From Pterobdella sp. o SKG-2022 (Eukaryota; Annelida; Clitellata; Hirudinida; Piscicolidae): a DNA stretch of 64,000 nucleotides. The stretch lies in the NCBI GenBank assembly GCA_964035795.1, contig OZ038320.1, positions 24,988,118-25,052,117 on the forward strand, given 5' to 3'. Shown piece by piece: positions 32,020 to 47,000 of the stretch; the stretch's first letter is position 1; each line of letters opens with the position of its first letter. The translations under genes and the position numbers were made by a program. Below the pieces are notes generated by a model. That model was given only the letters and a program-made list of their open reading frames with translations. It did no database searches and was not told where the DNA came from.

Positions 32020-35000
32020 GTTTGTGCGCTAGTCCTTCTCATGTGTGTAGTTTGACCACTAACTGACTGAGTTGTATGAGTGTCGCTTTATCGATATCTA
32101 CTGCGAAAGGCTACTCAACCTTTCAAATAAGTATAATCATAATTCAATAACAGTTCAAGTGATATTTTTTGAATACTTTTATTATGATACAATTATTTAT
32201 AATGTATTAGCTACATCGTTGTTGTTTGAATGAGCATCTATGGCGTCAGAGAAGATTTTCAAGGTGAGCTCGAATGAACTTTATGAAAAAAAATAGTGTA
32301 TAATTTAAAAAAAATGCAGTTTCGACAATAACATGAGTTTTTAGAGGCATGGTTTTTTTCACGTATGCTTTGCTTACATATTGAAGTTGCTTATGGCCAA
32401 TCATAACTCGAAACTTGAAGTTTCATTGGAAAACTGATGGCGTTTAGTTATAAATAAATCAAAAACGTATCGTTAAAAATTTTCTTACGACAAATAATTA
32501 ATTTTCACATTATCACGTAAGACATTAGATTTTCCCTTTGTTTTTTCTCAATTTTAATCCTGTAAAGTTTTTCTTGTAGTTTTTTCAAAATACCCATGTT
32601 GATAATTACTTAATTCCAATCGAAAGCTCGATGCATGCAGAGCAATAAAATTATGAAAACTAAAAAATTTGCTTGTAGTCATCAAAAAAGCAAAAACTAA
32701 AAAGAATAAAAATGAATTTCAAAAGGTGACCTATGAAACCAAATTTCAAAATTCTTTTTCAAATTGAAATTTAAAAAAAAATTCATTCAGTAAAATACGC
32801 AGGAAATATAATTATTTTAAAATGAGCTGTGTCTCTTCACAATGGAGGTTACCAAGCGAAGGGGTTGAATCAGTAAAAACCATTACCATCGCTCGTATTA
32901 TGCTGGATATGAGTTGAAATTTAGTTTTCCTTCTAGTACTTTTCTAATTGTTAGGAGTTTGATTTATTTTGAAATTTGATAATCAGTCAAATAATTGCTT
33001 ATAAGTTAGATTTTAATTATTTATAAGTTGTTACGAGATAGCTCTGGCTTTTAGGGTTAGCTTTGTGTAATTCTTTTTTATAGATGCAGTTTTGTATCGT
33101 ATTAGGCTTTGAGGGGTTAACGTGTTGAAAGTTTCAGTTGAGTTTTTATTGTTTACAATACTCACTAGAAATTTATGTATCGAGTGTATGGGAAGTTTTG
33201 AAAATTAGAAAATATTTTTCTGAAAAATTCTTTAATTTAGATTCAACAAATGCAAAATTCGTAAATTCAAATTTATCTGATGCTTTTAAGCTTATCTATC
33301 TTTGGATAAAAAGTTTCTCCAAGCTGGTTTTTATTTTTTGTATTTTTCAATAAAACTACATAAATAAACCAACTTTGGAATTAATCAAGAAAACATTTTA
33401 AAAAGCATCTGCTAAGTAATATATTTTTGTTGAGAAAAACTGGAAAGTTTATCTAAAAACTAAATAAAAAAATAAAAAATGGAAATGAATAAACTTGATT
33501 ATTTCAAAACTTTTCATGAATCGGAAAAAATACAAAAACAAAAAAAAACAAATCAATATTGATACACAAATGGCTAAAGAATGAAACAAACCAATAAAAA
33601 AAAGATTACGTTTTGAAAACTAAACACTCCAGGTACGGCAAAGCGATCAAATCAAATCTAAGATTCCAATTCTTGAACTCTCCTTCTTGGCTCACACTGG
33701 ACCCTAAGACAGGAGTCATCAGAACCAAAGGAAGAGTTGACCGAGAAAGCATCTGTCCTCCCAAACAAAACATTCAAAATTTCAGTACTGAAAAGTCTCG
33801 AAAAAGGAGAAACTTCAAGCCTCAAAAAGGAAGGTTTCAACTACACCACCGACAGTGGTTCAGGGAAGTGAGGCATCAAACGACATTTCAAAAGACTAAA
33901 AAGATAACGAAGCCACTCTTTAAAATAATAAAAAAATCAGTTTATCCACAAAGTAAAGCTTTGAGAAACTCATTATCAAACGAAGAAAATAAATTTTTAA
34001 ATTTATCTCCAGAAAATTCAAATAGAAAATTCTTATTTTTTGAACCTCAATTTCAACATGCTCAGCAGCAATTTCGTACAGACGTTTTTGCACGTAATTT
34101 CAATCTGAAAGACACTTTCATTTTGAAAAATTTGATAAGAAATTTTTCTATTAGCAAATCTCTTTTGAGAACATGCACAAACCCAATTAAAGTTTTGAAG
34201 CGATTATTGACACCACATTTTACAATTCTAAAAGTAACGCAATCATCCAACGATCAATCTAAAAAAAATTCTAAACTCAAAGAATTTCATTTTTTAATAA
34301 ATAAATTGAGTAATTTCCCAAGTTCACAAAGGTTTAATGACTTCACGAAAGGCAAATACAACAGCAGTTTTGATGGAAGTATTGGCAAAACTTTATGTGG
34401 GGAGGTGTCAAAAGAAAATGGATTACCTCTCTATTGTTATCAAGCTCTGAGACAACAGTTAAATATGTTATGTGCTATAATGAAAAATCCTAGAAAACTA
34501 GAAATTATGAAAAAAGAGCGGTTGCAATTTATCAAGTCGAATGACAAAAAGGATTCTTTAGAGAGCGACGAGATAAATTTGATAAGCCGAAAAAAATTTG
34601 TAAAACACTCAAGATTAAATGATACTTTCCCGAACGACCAAAATTCAAACCTTTCCGATAAAACCTCACAAACTAATAACAACCACAACAAACGATCAAT
34701 AAAAAAATCGAAAAAAATAACTAAACTGACTCCCAAACACCACTCAAAATTATCTCAACCGTCATCCACAAAGCTGGCAAAAAACTCCTCAGAAACCCAG
34801 CATGCATCTTTGCGAGCTTACCAGGGTAGAGTGTGCAAGGTAAGGGCTGATGTAGCTCTTATACCCGTCTCCCACTTCGCTTTCATCAAGGTATAAAAAT
34901 TTTGAAAAAAATATATTGTATTCCTATTGGTTTTGTTTTGATAAAGTTTTTGAAGATGAAAATAAAACAATTGCTAGAGTATATCAACTATTGTTTTTCA

Positions 35001-38000
35001 CTTTTCTCTTAGAATAGCGTTATAATCATTTGAATTAAAACGTCTTAATCAAGAGTTTTTATGAACTTACGTACTGATGACAGCACATATATTATATTGA
35101 TTTTTTAAATTAAGTTTCAAGTATTTTTTAATTTTTAATTACTATTAATGAAAAAAACATACAGTTTATATTATTAAACTGGAATTTATAATGTTTTGAA
35201 CAACTAGTAATGACTTGATAATGTATGTTTTCCTTACGAGAAGCTTTTTGAATTAGGTTAATAAATACTTTTTGTTTGTTTCTCTCATTATTTGGTTCAG
35301 GCTTTCCACATCAGTTATAAAAATTGATGATTGACTTGAAGATTAATTGAACAGTCTAAAGCATGATTTTGGTTTAAGTTAAAAACGTCATTTGAGAAGG
35401 TATTTTAACGGCAAGCTTTAAATTTTCTTTTTGCATAATGTCAGCTACACTAATGAAATATTAATTGTTGCTTCTCTTCAATTATTTAAAATTTTATCAT
35501 GAATTTTTTAAACTCACTACACACGTCTAGATGTGTTTTGTAATGTTGAACAATCGTACACACGTTTTTAAATAAGTTTATACAATTTGAGTAATCTTTA
35601 AATTAGGTTCATTTTTGTGACAATTTTTAAAAATATCGGAAGTCATTTTTGCTTATTTATCCCTAAGGTGTGACAGAAATAGATCTTAAGAACGTTATAA
35701 GGTGCATAATTGATTTGTTTTATATAATATTAACTGAATTAATTTTTATTTGAAATAAATAGAGTTTTATATCAATGATGTGAATGTAGAAAGTGATGAA
35801 AAAAAGCTAATCAGTGAAGGTGATGAAGTTGAAAGCAAGGTGTTAACATTCTGAAACAAATTTCAAACTTAAAAAAGTTAATAATAGAATTTTAAAAAAT
35901 TCAATAACGCATTCAATAGAAACGACAAATAAACCAGACAGACTTCTGAAAATGAAACCTCCTGTTGTCCCAGTGCTCGTTAATAAGCTGAGAAAATACT
36001 CGAATGTTACAGAAAAATCTAAATTGATCTTAGTGTGCGTACAGTTTGGAATAATTGAATGACTGTAGAAAGTTGAAATTGAAACCCTTTCTTACTCGAA
36101 TCTAGCAAAGTAGTAAATTAAAGTGAGGTTATCATGGATGGCAGAGAATAAAAAAGCGCTAATTGGACTCAAAACACATTTTCATTTTAAATTATTTCAA
36201 TAAGATGATCCAAGAGATAGCTGATATAAATGACAATATTTTGAAGAAAAAAAAGTTATTCGTTAATTTTGAAAGTAAGGAAGATGTTATGAGAGCGTTT
36301 GCTTACAAAGGGTTTTACAAAGCAATTTGGAAATTTTAAAAAGAAAAATATTGAATTATTTTTTCATATACAAAAAAGCTTTGTAGTGTACTTTTTCATA
36401 AGTTAAAAATCGAAAAATATTATTTTAGCGAGAAGGTTTCGCATGCCGTACATTTGAGGCAAAAAAATAAGTATTATCAACTGGCCAGTAGTGTCACATG
36501 GTTTTAATCCACTGTGAAATGCACAGAGTGTAAGCCAGTTCTAGGTGAAAATAGTCCATTTTTGAAGTTTAGTGTTTTTTAGTAGTAATCTCGAAATAAT
36601 AAAAAAATTTGAAAAAATATGTAAAAATTTTATTCAATGTTGGTAAGATATTCAAGTGTATAAGCCTAGTGAAAAAGTAATTATTGAAGCACTTCAACAT
36701 TTTCCATCCTTTTCTTAAAAAAAGATGTATCTTTGTTTTTACAAAAATCAAATATTTTTTAGAAAATTTAACAATTAATATTTAACAAACAACGATACTT
36801 TTGGGGTTTTAAAAATGCACGTGTATAAAAATACGAAAAAGACAATAAATTTTATAGCACGATGCTTCTCTAATGAAAAAGTATGTAAAAGAGAACTCTT
36901 GCAATTGATTTTTGGAAATTGACGTTTCACCAATTTTAAAATAAATGAATTTATTTAGTTAAAAAAAAATTCATTTGAGAAAATATTAGGATTAATTTAA
37001 TGGGTTGATTCAAGAATAAATTTTAAAATCGAATATTTTATAATGAAAAAAAAGTGCTTTGAAAAACTTTTGCAAACGAATTTATAAGGTTTTTTCCCAT
37101 CAATAAACGAAAGAAATAAGTGATTGAAAACGTGGAACAAAATATAAACTCAACTTCTTATGGAGTAAACTCCTATACATAAGTCATTTACATATGAATA
37201 TGTTCAATAGCCTTAACGCTTGAAGCAAAATACAAAACATTAACACTATTTCGATTCTTTTTTTTTATTCTAATCCTCAAAGTTAAATGCGTGGAAGTTT
37301 GGTTCAACTTTCCACATTATTAGTATTCCATTCTTTCCTTATAATATATATAAAAATTTTCATCAGATGGTTATACATTCTTTCTCGGGTTGTAAGGTCA
37401 AAACTTCAATACCACTCCAATCTCCTCTATATCTTTTTTATGTTTTTTCAATTTTCCTTCTTATTTAACTCATTGTTACACTTTGTCAACTCGTTGAAAA
37501 CATGTATAAAAAACCTCCAGTTTTTTTATAGTACCCTCATCATAATCCATCAAAACAAACTTCAATGTCACAGGTTTACATTGAGATTAAGGATATAAAC
37601 GACCATCAACCAACCTTCAAGCCTGACCATCTTACTTTCAAGCTGAGAGAAGATGTTCCATTAGGGTACCAGGCTATAGATTTACCTCCTGCCATTGATC
37701 TTGACGATGATGTTCTATCTGTGCAGTATTATCGTTTGCTTGACGATGGAAAGGGGTAGGTGGGGAAGATAATGAATGAATGTATAAACTAGGTAGATGA
37801 GTGGATAATGGTGAATAGTGTTGAATGTTGGTGAAGGATGGTGCGTGGAAATTAACACTGCAAGAAGATAACAGAAGATGAAAAAGAAAGTTCAATTAAT
37901 TAAGAAGGTTGAATAGTTGGAAAAAAAAGTAGAATGATGTTATTTTGAAGCTTATAAACATTTTATAATTTTTTAAATAAAAGTTTCAATTTCAAAAAAA

Positions 38001-41000
38001 TTGCAAAAAATTTGAAAAAATATTCATTTTTTGAAATATTCTGATTTGAAATTTAAATGCAGAAAATTTTAAATTTCGAAAATAATTGTGTCTTTGAACT
38101 TGCTTTTTAATTTTAATAAAATAAACTTTTTGAAATTCAATTTTTACAAAGGATTAAGCTCTGATCCAGTTAGATTAGCAGTTTATTCTAAAAAAATAAC
38201 TAAAGTTAACAGTAAAATATATAGAAAGTTCACTGTTTTATGACTGAAAATAAAATTTCAGTCATTGTAAATGCATATATTCGTATAAAAGATTCAAAAA
38301 TACATGAATATTCATTAAAATTGGAAAGATTTAGACCATGAAATATTTCTAAAAAACCAATAAATTTTAAACATATAATCTTTTAGAAGAGCAAAAAAAC
38401 GTCAAAAATAATTTTTTCCAATTATACTCGTGAACACACATCTTCAAAATGGTTTCATAAGCCCATTGAAATAATAACAATTGCAGTTATTTTGGGTTGC
38501 AGAGCTTGGCGCGACTGGATGGCTCACTGCAGTTGAAACTGCAAGTCGTGAAAGCACTTGATAGGGAGGTGGATGAGAACATTGAAGTGACAGTAGTGGC
38601 TTTTGATGGTGGCGTACCAGCTAAAGAGGGCCGTTTGAAAGTTCGTAATCAATGAAAAATTTTAAAAATTTTGAATTTTATCGTTTTTTGTTTGCTTCTG
38701 TTTCGTTTAAAATTTTTGCATGCAGGACCTTTTAATTATTACAATTTGTATAATTGAGATGTGGTGTAATTCTGAACAATTTTGATTTTAATTACATTGA
38801 AATACCAAAAAAAAATCCTCTAAATGGATAGCTCTAAAACCTGTTTATCGTCATTTTGAAAAGTGTTTTTTTTTCATCATTGAATATTTTGATAATCTTC
38901 ATTTAAATTAAAAAATCCAACAATAAAAGTTATTTTTAGCTTTATTGTTAATGTAAACGATTTCTGAATGTATATATTTTCTACAGAATCAATAATCAAA
39001 ATTACATTTTTAAAAAAACAAAATTTGAAAATTTTTAATCTTCCATGTGATTAATAGAAAGATAAAGCAATATCTTAGATAATGATATATATCCAGATAT
39101 ATTTCAAATTAGAAATAATACAAAAAGCAATAGGAATGAACTTTTTCAGTTAGAAATAAAATTTTATTTTTCAACGAAAAAAAAATTAGACAAATACTTT
39201 AAAAGATTTTAATACCAAATTTCCAAGTAAAGCAAACTTTGCTGATATTATTAATACAAGCGAGATTCTCGATGGAGGCTATTTGACCGCAGTTATTCCG
39301 AGAAAATATTTTTTAATGTTTTATAGGAAATACTGTGAATCCATTTCATTTTCATTAATTAATTAAAAGTCATATTCACGGTTTTTTTAAATTATTGAAA
39401 TTGCTTCCAATTTATTCTATAATTTGAAGATTTCTATTTTAAATTACCTAAATACCGATATAATGGCAGCTTATCCAAACTTTAATCATATTAATTAGAG
39501 CCGATAAATAAGTTAATCGCAAATAAAGATTGTTTGAACGATATAAATAGCCATAAACCTGCTACAAAATAGTTTCTCAAATGTAAATTACTGGCCCAAA
39601 AAAATACCATAAAAAATAACTTCCAGAATAAATTCAAAAATAATGTCTATTCATGGAAAGATTAGACTATGAAAATTGTAAAAAAAAATATTATCAAAAA
39701 GTTTAGCACAAGCAAAGTTGAATTTAAATCACAAAAGCCTGAAAAACGAAATTTCTATTAGCAGTTTTTGTCACATGCTAGCAAGTAATGGCCATATAAA
39801 ACAGTAATTTTTTTCTTTGACAGTTACAGTTATTCTTTATGTTTTATCAATTATTCTCACATCAATTATGTTCTTGATACATTAGAATAAGAAACTTTTC
39901 TCACGAAATAGCCACTCCTGGTCAAATCGTATATAAGTTTTTCATTGATAAATCATTAAAAAACAAAAAATTTTTTTCTTAAAAAATAAAATCTATTGTT
40001 TTCTTCTAATTTTTGAATTGGTTTCTACATTTAATTTATTTAAAATCGTGTTTTTGATTTGAGTTTTTAGAAAATAAAAACCTTGCCACATAATAAAAAT
40101 TTACTAGCGATCAAGTTCACAAACTCTACAGGTTTCTGTGCAAATCTTGGACGTGAACGACAACGCACCAACATTCACACATCCCGCAATCAACATCAAA
40201 CTACTAGAAAACACTCCAATTGCAACGATGGTGATCAGAGTTTCGGCTGTGGACGCAGACCTGGATGCTAATGCTCTAGTGAGCTATTCCATACAACATG
40301 AACCCTTCAGCGAATACCAGACGAAAAATAACTTGGAAAATCAAAAAAAAAAGCAAAATTGGAAACATGTTTTTTCTATAAATTCAACAACTGGCGAGTT
40401 ATTCGTTAGTGGTGAGTGAAATTCCAAAAGTATTTTTAATTGGTTTAGTGATTTTTTGCTTGTATTCGTTGCCGGCGAATTTCATGCATCAGATGCGTGA
40501 TTCTACCTTATAAACCAATTCTTCTTTTATTTCTTTGTACGTAATTTTTTTTACTTTTTTTTAATTAAACTCATGTTTTTTTTTCAAATTCCCATCGACG
40601 CATCAATCTTTTCACTTGTGAAATCATTAGGTTTTCAGCAATCTTGAAAGCCACATTTCACTAAAATAATTAAAGCTTATACAACATTAACCTTTTGATG
40701 TCTCTCATTTTTCTTAAAACCCCTAATATTTTAATATCTTAACAAATTTCAGATGTTTTCAACATAAATAACATAAAAATAATTATTGTAACATATGCCT
40801 AGGTTTTATGACGCTAAGTTTTGTTTTCTGGAATAAATTACTTTGAAATCAATGATGCCAATGCGCTTTTGCTCTTAAAAAGAATTTTCAGTGAGAAAAG
40901 CATTTTTGGCTTTTTCTACTTTGAAATTTAACGTGTTTTGACTTTTTGAAAAGTTAAATGGCAGCTTGGGGAGCAGTTAATTTTTTTTGTTTTATATCGT

Positions 41001-44000
41001 TTGATGAAAATTTAAAGCGCATACGTTTCGATCTTTTAATGGAATAGTCAAAATTGAATAAAACAAAATCTATGAAGAGATATTGGGCAGCTAGGAGTAT
41101 TTTATAATTCTATATAAGCTGTTTATAGTTTTATATATGAATCAGAAATAACTGCTTTTTACAAATATTTAAATAATGATGCATATATATTGTAGCTGAT
41201 GCTTTATAGCCAATGACGCCGAGATGCAACTATGGAATTTTTCAGCATCTCCACTTGAATTATTTTCCACAATTAATTAAAAACTTAGTTATTTGTATGG
41301 ATTTTACGTTTTAATTTTTGTTTCAATTAGTTCTAAACTATTCACGAGTTAGTTAAAATAAATCTTTTGAAACTTTATTGATTTTTTTTACATTTTCAAT
41401 TTAAATCAGTGAAACTATATATAGCGTATTCATATTTTCCCATTTTAAAGCAACAATTTTCACTCTCAACTCCAGGACTCAACATAACTTTTCTTTAATA
41501 AACAAAACACTTCTTTAAATTATACTAGGACTAGTCTCACTACATCACTACCACAGTAAAGCATGATGACTTTTCAAAGTCTATTCAATTTGTTGCCATG
41601 GTCACAAACTGCTTGCTATTTACTTGCTTGAAAAATGCTCCAAAAATTCTCCCTTATTTTTATTGCCGAAAAAAGCTATGAAACTTGAGAAAAGAGCTAT
41701 ATAACACGTTTAGATATACATCAAAAAGCTGTGATTCAAAGTCACCAATTGATAAAGTCAGGGACGAGCGTGTAGTTAACAAAGAACTCAAAAATTGCCT
41801 TCTAATTTTTAACTTTTGTTTACTAAACTGCCTATTTATTTTACTTTTCATGCACTCGAGTTTTTTCTGTTCTTCAAATTTTTATTTCTTAAAGTACATT
41901 TCACATTTAATTAAACAACGATAAAAAAATGATTAAAACAAATTTGGAATTGAACGTTTTCTTTGTATTGGAAATATATTGTTTTGGTTAGTTGATGGAA
42001 AACATTGACGATTCTTCAAAAGCCGTCTGCTCCCACCCTTCTCCATCAATTCCAATGTTTTCGTTGGGCTTCATTACAGCTGTTATTAATTTTGTATTGA
42101 AATCTTTTATTTCATTCTATCAATAAAATTTTTGTATAACATTTATATCGAATCATTGTTCCATTTTATCAAAATTTTAACAATAGGAATTTGGAAGGTA
42201 TCTGTTTTATATATTTCTGTGACTTCGGCACAATGGATTATTTCAAGAGCGGCTATAATTTCATTTTTATAATGAAACTCACCAAATAATTACATAAAAT
42301 TTTGAAATTTGTTTTTAAGTGTCGATTAAACTGAACTATTAGTCTTGAATGTCCAATTTTTGTATAAAAACTTGAGATATGGTAGCTTACATTGATATTT
42401 AATTACAGTTTCTATTTCTTTAAAGCATATTCTAAAGTTTATTAAAAAAAATCTCACAAAACAACAAAAATGGCTTTCTTTCATGAGTTTTCACTTTTTA
42501 AATGACAATATTCCACAAACGATTTATATAATAAGTCTTCTCAAAATTACTCCAACTTTCAGACATTAACTTTTTTGACTCAATTCTCATGACTGCTATC
42601 GGCCAAACACACCCGTTTGCACTTTAATAACGATCAATTTCATTTGATATTTCTTATTGCTTCTCTGTGTGACTTTTTTTCCAATTATTTTTTTTATTGA
42701 TAAAAATGTGCACAAAGTCAAATTCTTTGGTGCTATAAAATAATAGAAGCCTTAGCATTACAAGTCATGAAGAAAGGGCATAAAAACAAAAACTGAAGAG
42801 ATATCAACGGCAACGATTTGTACTGAGGATATTTCCAGTCATAATTGGTCTTATGAAAGTTTTATACTGTTTATTATCCGTACATCATCGTTAGAAGCAT
42901 CAACATAATTAAAAGAATCATCTATACCTTATCATTTGCCGTATTGCGGCTGTTTCATTACTTTGTCACTAATAATATTAACTCTGAAATCATATTTGGT
43001 GGTCGCACAAAATCGGTGTACATAGGTATTTTTTCCACGAATTTGGAGCATTCAATATCAAAGTTGTCATTTTTTTTCCTTTTCATCTACATAAAGGAGT
43101 GATTCAACTAGAACATAGAATGTTATGTTTGCATATCGTTTAGTTTTAATGATAAGTCTTTTTCGAGGCATAAGCACAATCCGGCACCATTATTATCTCA
43201 TAAGAGGGTCATAGTCTTAACTTGAAAGGGTCTCTCGGAGCTTTCTCTTTATATTATCACTACCAAAATCTTATTTCTTCTAAAAACCGTTAATAGAAAA
43301 ATTATTAATATATAAATTTTGATTAAAAGAAGATACTAAAGCTTTTTCATTAAACAAATTTTGTGATTATGTTTTTAATATAAAAAACAATATTTCACTA
43401 GTATTCATATTTTCTTTTGGCATCGTGTTTTTTAGAAAAAAAAACATTTATATTTTTTGCCAAACAAAAAAAACTTCTATAGTAGAAATGAAATATGAAA
43501 CAAGGGTCCATATTACATAACGAGACTAATTATATATGCAAAAATTAATTTTCACGAATAATTCATGGAACGATTTTTCAAGATTCAAAGCAAGCGTCTT
43601 ATCTGCTTAGTAATTGTTCTTTATAAATTACCTTATCATTATTCTTCGTTACTAACAGTCACACCCTTAGCTATATATCAAACTTTCATTTTGATCAATC
43701 TGTATCTTATTGAAAGTTTTATGGGCATCAAAAAATTCCAATACATTAAGTTTAGTGCATGGAAAATCTATTTTTATTATCGGAGTTTTAATAAAACATA
43801 TCATTCAAATCAATATTAGGAATTTTGTAAGCAGTTTTCCAAAATCAACTTTTAATCTAATTTCTAATAGTTTTAAATTATTTATTGAAAGCAATGAGCT
43901 TGATATTCATCAGTTTTCTACAAAGATGTATTTTTTAATTTTCAATACACTAACTTTTTATTCGAGAGTAGGTTTTTATATCAGTTTTATAACCTTCCGC

Positions 44001-47000
44001 AAGATTCAAGCTTTCCTTTTTATTTCTTCATATTAATTTTGCTTTTAATTTCCATAAAAGTAAAGAAAAATTTCAAAAAAAATTAAAGAATAAATAAGCT
44101 TTTTTTACCCACCAATTAATAGAGACATTTCATTTTTTAACCGATTTTCAATAAATTTTAAATAATCGAAAAATTATTGGCTTCAAAAGGCAATATTAAA
44201 ACAAAAATTTTCAACATACACTTTCCTACGACAAGTCTTTGAATGAAATAAAAACCACATAACACTAAAACGAGATTAAAAAAGTATCATTGAAATCCAA
44301 AATGTGGCAAGAAAACAATTTTTGCGCAGACCTTACTATTTGATTCAGTCTTTTCCAATCGATGCACTGGTATGGTCTTGCTAACTAGGGGTTTGATACA
44401 GTTAAAGTACATGTGGATCTGTGTTTTGTCAAACGTCCAATTGGGCAAATAAAAATCTAGTTTTAAAGAAAAGTAACAGATTTATTTTATAAGTTAGTTT
44501 TTAAGCAAAAGCTTTAAACTTATCAAGTTTTATTTTGTATTGTTCATGAAGAAACCATAAATTGCCAAAGAAATACATAATTTTACTATATTTTCCGTAA
44601 TTTATGTGGTTAAAAAAGAAGTTTCAAGTAGTATAAACATTATAAAATAATTCATAAATAAGCTGAGATAAGTGGAAAATACGCAGTATTTTTTTTCGTA
44701 TCGTTCGAAGCACTTGTCGAAAGCAAATTGAAAACACCTTGTAACCAGGTGTCCATTGCCGACTCAACATGGAATCGAGCCCAGTACTTTTGACAATTAG
44801 TATCGCTATATCAATTGGGATTACATACTTCTTTGTTAATGGTTTTAAATACTCAATTATTTTGCAGTACTTTTTAGGTTCCTGTATAAATCAGCTTCTA
44901 AAGGATTTCTATGGGGCTTAATTATGAAGTTCGTAAGTTATGAATCTTAAAATCATTAATAATGGAAAATCTCTGAACGTATTTCAGAAGTTAATTTGAA
45001 AATTATTATTAAAAAATGAAAAATAGGGAACGCATAAATCAACATAACTCAGATTAAAATATATTTAATCATATTTGAAATATCTTCATATGTCAATAAT
45101 TCTCTATTATTTTTATCACTTAGTTAAATATCTGTATTCTTAATGGGGATTTTTTTATATGTAATATAATTTACATAAAAAAGCTTTTTTAACAATGAGA
45201 ACTTCTTAAATAAAAAACTTGAAAATGAATGGGAATTGAAAGAATTAAGGAAATGCCTTTCAAATTTGTACGTGGTGTTGAATGATGTTGCAGATTGGAA
45301 ACTCCAAGTTTAAAAAAGTTTATTGCAAAAATAAACAGGCTTAATTGATAAATCATCTATTATTCGCATTTTAAAACTATTTTACTGCGTAAAGTTCAAG
45401 CATGTTTTTTTTCAATTCATTGACAGAGACCCAATCTTGTGCAATGTTTACTTAATTCCAAGGTGAATCATATTAAATAAGATTAACTTGTATTACATTT
45501 TTTGTTGAATCTTTCAATAATAAGAGCAACAATAATTTTTCACTTGTTATAGACATATAACCACTATTTGCATAGAGCCTGAAGAAGCTTCAAACCTCGA
45601 CCATGCATGCAAGTCATATCCGAATGCTCAACATGTGTTGTGCAAGTGGACTTTCAATAAAACCTAGGCACAATGAGAGATTTTATCGTCTGGATTTCAA
45701 TATTTCATAAGGATACATAAATTTTTTTCGATAAGTTTTGGATATTGTGATTTGTAGAGCCTATGCTAATAGTATAGGCGATGAAGCACTGTTTGGCGGC
45801 ATGAAACTTAAATGCTATCTAGGCAAGTTACATTTTTGAGATCGCAAAGTTTGACTTCATAAATATAGCTTTATTTGGGCGTTCAATGAAAAAGTTGAAG
45901 ATTAATTAAAAATTATTTATTATTCGCAAATGATTTGCACAAGCACGAAGTTACTCAAGTTTTTTTGCATTTTCATTTTTCTTAGCAATGACAACGCTCT
46001 AACTGTTTTTCAAAGTGGATTAGAAATAACATATGCTTCAAATACTTATAGAACAAAACTGACGCAAAGTTTATTTTTAAAGTTTCAAATTGGGCTTTAA
46101 ACTACCAGTGACAATTTTAAAGGTTTAGAATGTTTTTGTCAAAAAAGAAAAAGTTTTGAATTTACCTCGCATGAAAATGAGTTCCACAATTGCTTATTAC
46201 AGTTAAACTAATTAACTGTGTTTTAATTCAATAATCTAATTATTTCTTCTGAGTTTATTTATAAATAGATTTTGAACTATTTTTCATCTCATTTTTAATT
46301 TAATAATCTTTTATAACATAAAATTTCAAAACTTTAAAAATTATTTAAAAAAACTAACTCAAAATATTTCGAAACTTCTGCAAAATTTCCAACATTATAA
46401 ATTTTACGACAAAATAAACCATTTTTTAAAAAAGTTTGAGCAATAAAGCTTTCATTTTTGTTGGAAAATCAAAATACAATTTTGACTTCTTTATTATAGT
46501 TGAAGTCAACTCAAGTTCGTTTCATAACAGAGTCATCTAATCATGCAAGCAAAAACTTCAAAAAAGTTTTTAATTTATTCAAATCAGCCGCCATGAGTTT
46601 TTTGGTATTCTATTTTCATTTTTTGTTGGATTTAAATTCAGTTCCAGTTAATTCTAAGTTTTTTTTTAAAGAATTTGCTGAAACAAAGTTATTCCAAAAC
46701 AAGTAACAGCATCTGAAGCATTATTTAAAGAGTAGTGTCAGCAATATAAAATCACATTTAATCAAGTTACTTATGAGACTGAACTTTGAAACATTTTGAA
46801 CATTCCAATTTAAGAAGAGCTTTAATGAATAAAATGAAAAAGTCATAAATTTCGACAACTTCTTTGAAATGAAGCATTAGAAAATCTTAAGCTGTTTTGA
46901 CTCATTTGCTAATCTATTTTAAACTCCCTTTCATCATTTCAGGCAGATTCTGTAGTTACTCAATCACATTTTTAAATACGACAATTGAATTTTTTTAAAA

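Noticed and set aside
43565..44036. Two overlapping plus-strand ORFs in the long protocadherin intron
   Set aside because: Hydrophobic, A+T-driven composition with no motif. The flanking exons join perfectly without them.
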